Assembly (NCBI GenBank): GCA_964058845.1
Contig: CAXKVR010000163.1
Span: forward strand, 1 to 60,905
DNA from: Carex sylvatica
Lineage: Eukaryota > Streptophyta > Magnoliopsida > Poales > Cyperaceae
Direction of reading: 5' to 3'
DNA length: 60,905 nt
Part shown: positions 59,479 through 60,905 of the stretch, piece by piece
Layout: each line of letters begins with the position of its first letter
Position numbering within the stretch: position 1 is the stretch's first letter
Position numbers and translations under genes: made by a program
The notes under the pieces: generated by a model
Told to the model about the DNA's origin: nothing
What the model saw: only the letters and a program-made list of their open reading frames with translations
The model's database searches: none

Positions 59479-60359
59479 CCGAAATTTTTAAAAATACCTA
59501 AAAAATAAAACAAATTATTAAGAATAACCGGAGTTTGAGAAAAAATTTAAAAATATCCAAACAGTACAGAATATTTCCAAACCGTATAAAATATTTACGG
59601 TCCAGATTTTTTTTTTTTCAAACCGTATATAATATTTACAGTTTGGATTTTGTTTTTAAGAGTGTTTAGGGTTTATTAGAATTTAGTTTAGTTTGTATTT
59701 GGAGATTATGTTATTCAGTTTGTTTGGAATTTAGATTAATTTGAATTGTTAAGTTAGAGGTTTGTATGAATTTTATTTGTATGCATTGTTAAGTTAGAGT
59801 GCTTCTGAGCCCAACTTTGCACCTCTGGTTAAAATAGATCGTGAGATATCATCTCTCAAAAATTATCCGAACTGCTGAAGGAGTGCTTCTGAGCCCAACT
59901 TTGCATCTCTGGGTAACATAGTAATACATCTTCAAAAATCATGAAAATTGACCGACATACAGTCTTAATATCGTAAAACAAGACTGTGAAGTTTCATACA
60001 AAATCTCAAAACAGATCGTAAGATATCATCTCTCAAAAATAGCTATATCACCTCTAACTTAACAATTCAAACTAATCTAAATTTCAAACAAACTGAATAA
60101 CATAATCTCCAAACACAAACCAAACTAAATTCCAATAAACCCTAAACACTCTTAAAAAAAAAAAAAAAATTCAAACCGTAAATATTATATACGGTTTGGA
60201 AAAAAGAAAAAAATTTGGACCGTAAATATTTTATACAGTTTGGAATTTTAATTCCAAACCATAAATATTCTGTACGGTTTGAGCATTTTTAAAGTTTTTT
60301 CAAACCCCGGTTATTCTTAATAATTTGTTTTATTTTTTTAATATTTTTAAAAATGTCGG
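59479..60359. mobile_element. Long-TIR fold-back element, Mutator type (881 bp, 9-bp TSD)
   Basis: It begins CCGAAATTTTTAAAAATA and ends in its inverse, ATTTTTAAAAATGTCGG. Arms of about 290-310 bases pair (AACCGTATAAAATATTTACGG, GTTTAGGGTTTATT, TTAACAATTCAAACTAATC words). An exact 9-bp duplication, AAAAAGAAT, flanks it (59470-59478 and 60360-60368). The interior (59766-60050) has directly repeated AGTGCTTCTGAGCCCAACTT and AGATATCATCTCTCAAAAA. Confidence 0.88.
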
Positions 60360-60368
60360 AAAAAGAAT

Positions 60369-60905
60369 AAGCTCACAAAAATAAAATATTAGATATTTTA
60401 ACTCGTATATTCTTAAAAAAATAACAAAGATGGGGTCAGTTGGACCCGTCGGAAGTGAAGACAAAGTGTTAGATGGATAATGGATTGAAGGCAAAGTCCT
60501 TAATTACATCTTTATTAATTAAAAGAATCAATGTTAATAATTTGGTATTTATCTTAAAAATCCATGCTTCTAGGTATGAAAATAAATGGCCCTACGCGTT
60601 ACCGTAATAGTTTTATTATATCTGCAAATTAATTTATGTCCTTGTAGCAAATATTTGATTAAACGCATGTAAAGTTGCAGATTTTAAATCCAAAGAAGAA
60701 ATTTTTTATAGATATTAAATTTGTTGGATAGTTTGATTTCTAACTTCACTAAAATGAAATTATTGTATCTGATAAAATGAGATTATTTTTTTATTGCTCA
60801 GGAGGAAAAGATAAGTTATATATATATATATATGTTAAAAACTACGTAAGATTTTACTATTTAATCTTTAATCGAATTTTTATTTCGATTTATACCATTT
60901 TGTCG
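60369..60905. other. AT-rich DNA to the window end
   Basis: No gene or clear repeat is visible. Confidence 0.5.

Overview
This is a plant nuclear DNA window, most likely from a flowering plant. The evidence is GT-AG spliced genes, plant-specific gene families (an AMT2-clade ammonium transporter cluster, a BAG co-chaperone, a SWIM/MULE-derived gene, a phytol-kinase-like fragment), a nuclear tRNA-Ile(AAU) gene, and a dense load of plant transposon types (Copia, Gypsy solo LTR, Mutator-like fold-backs, hAT MITEs, LINE and tRNA-derived SINE remnants). The sequence is AT-rich and gene-poor. I cannot name the species from sequence alone.

Layout. 1-3.3 kb: the last two exons of a decayed phytol/farnesol-kinase-like gene. 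3.4-5.5 kb: ammonium transporter A (483 aa, 3 exons). 6.0-15.4 kb: a transposon block made of a Mutator-type fold-back MITE, a 3.2-kb palindrome whose arms look like Copia LTRs and whose centre is split by a 1.9-kb Gypsy-type solo LTR, and a decayed reverse-strand Copia body. 16.7-18.8 kb: transporter B (509 aa). 21-31.5 kb: intergenic DNA with a 1.9-kb nested fold-back element, SINE and LINE remnants, one copy of a hAT MITE and two tandem arrays. 33.0-36.1 kb: transporter C (493 aa), possibly with an upstream ORF in its leader. 36.4-42.9 kb: a perfect-looking fold-back MITE, a LINE RNase H relic and a structurally complete but coding-dead Copia element with both LTRs, PBS, PPT and 5-bp target duplications. 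45.0-48.6 kb: a six-exon SWIM zinc-finger gene derived from a MULE transposase. 49.65 kb: tRNA-Ile(AAU). 50.8-52.7 kb: second copy of the hAT MITE and a fold-back element. 53.1-54.9 kb: a reverse-strand BAG-family gene (245 aa). 55.3-60.4 kb: a run of MITEs and fold-back elements.

How the parts relate. The three transporters are all on the plus strand, share both intron positions and phases, and keep the pore histidines, so they are a tandem gene family spread out by later transposon insertions. They should move ammonium/ammonia across the plasma membrane. The other genes look functionally unrelated to them. The most distinctive structural theme is the abundance of elements with long inverted repeats: at least eight, several with exact 9-bp target duplications. 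No clearly new multi-gene system is visible; the best candidates for novelty are the palindromic and nested structures.
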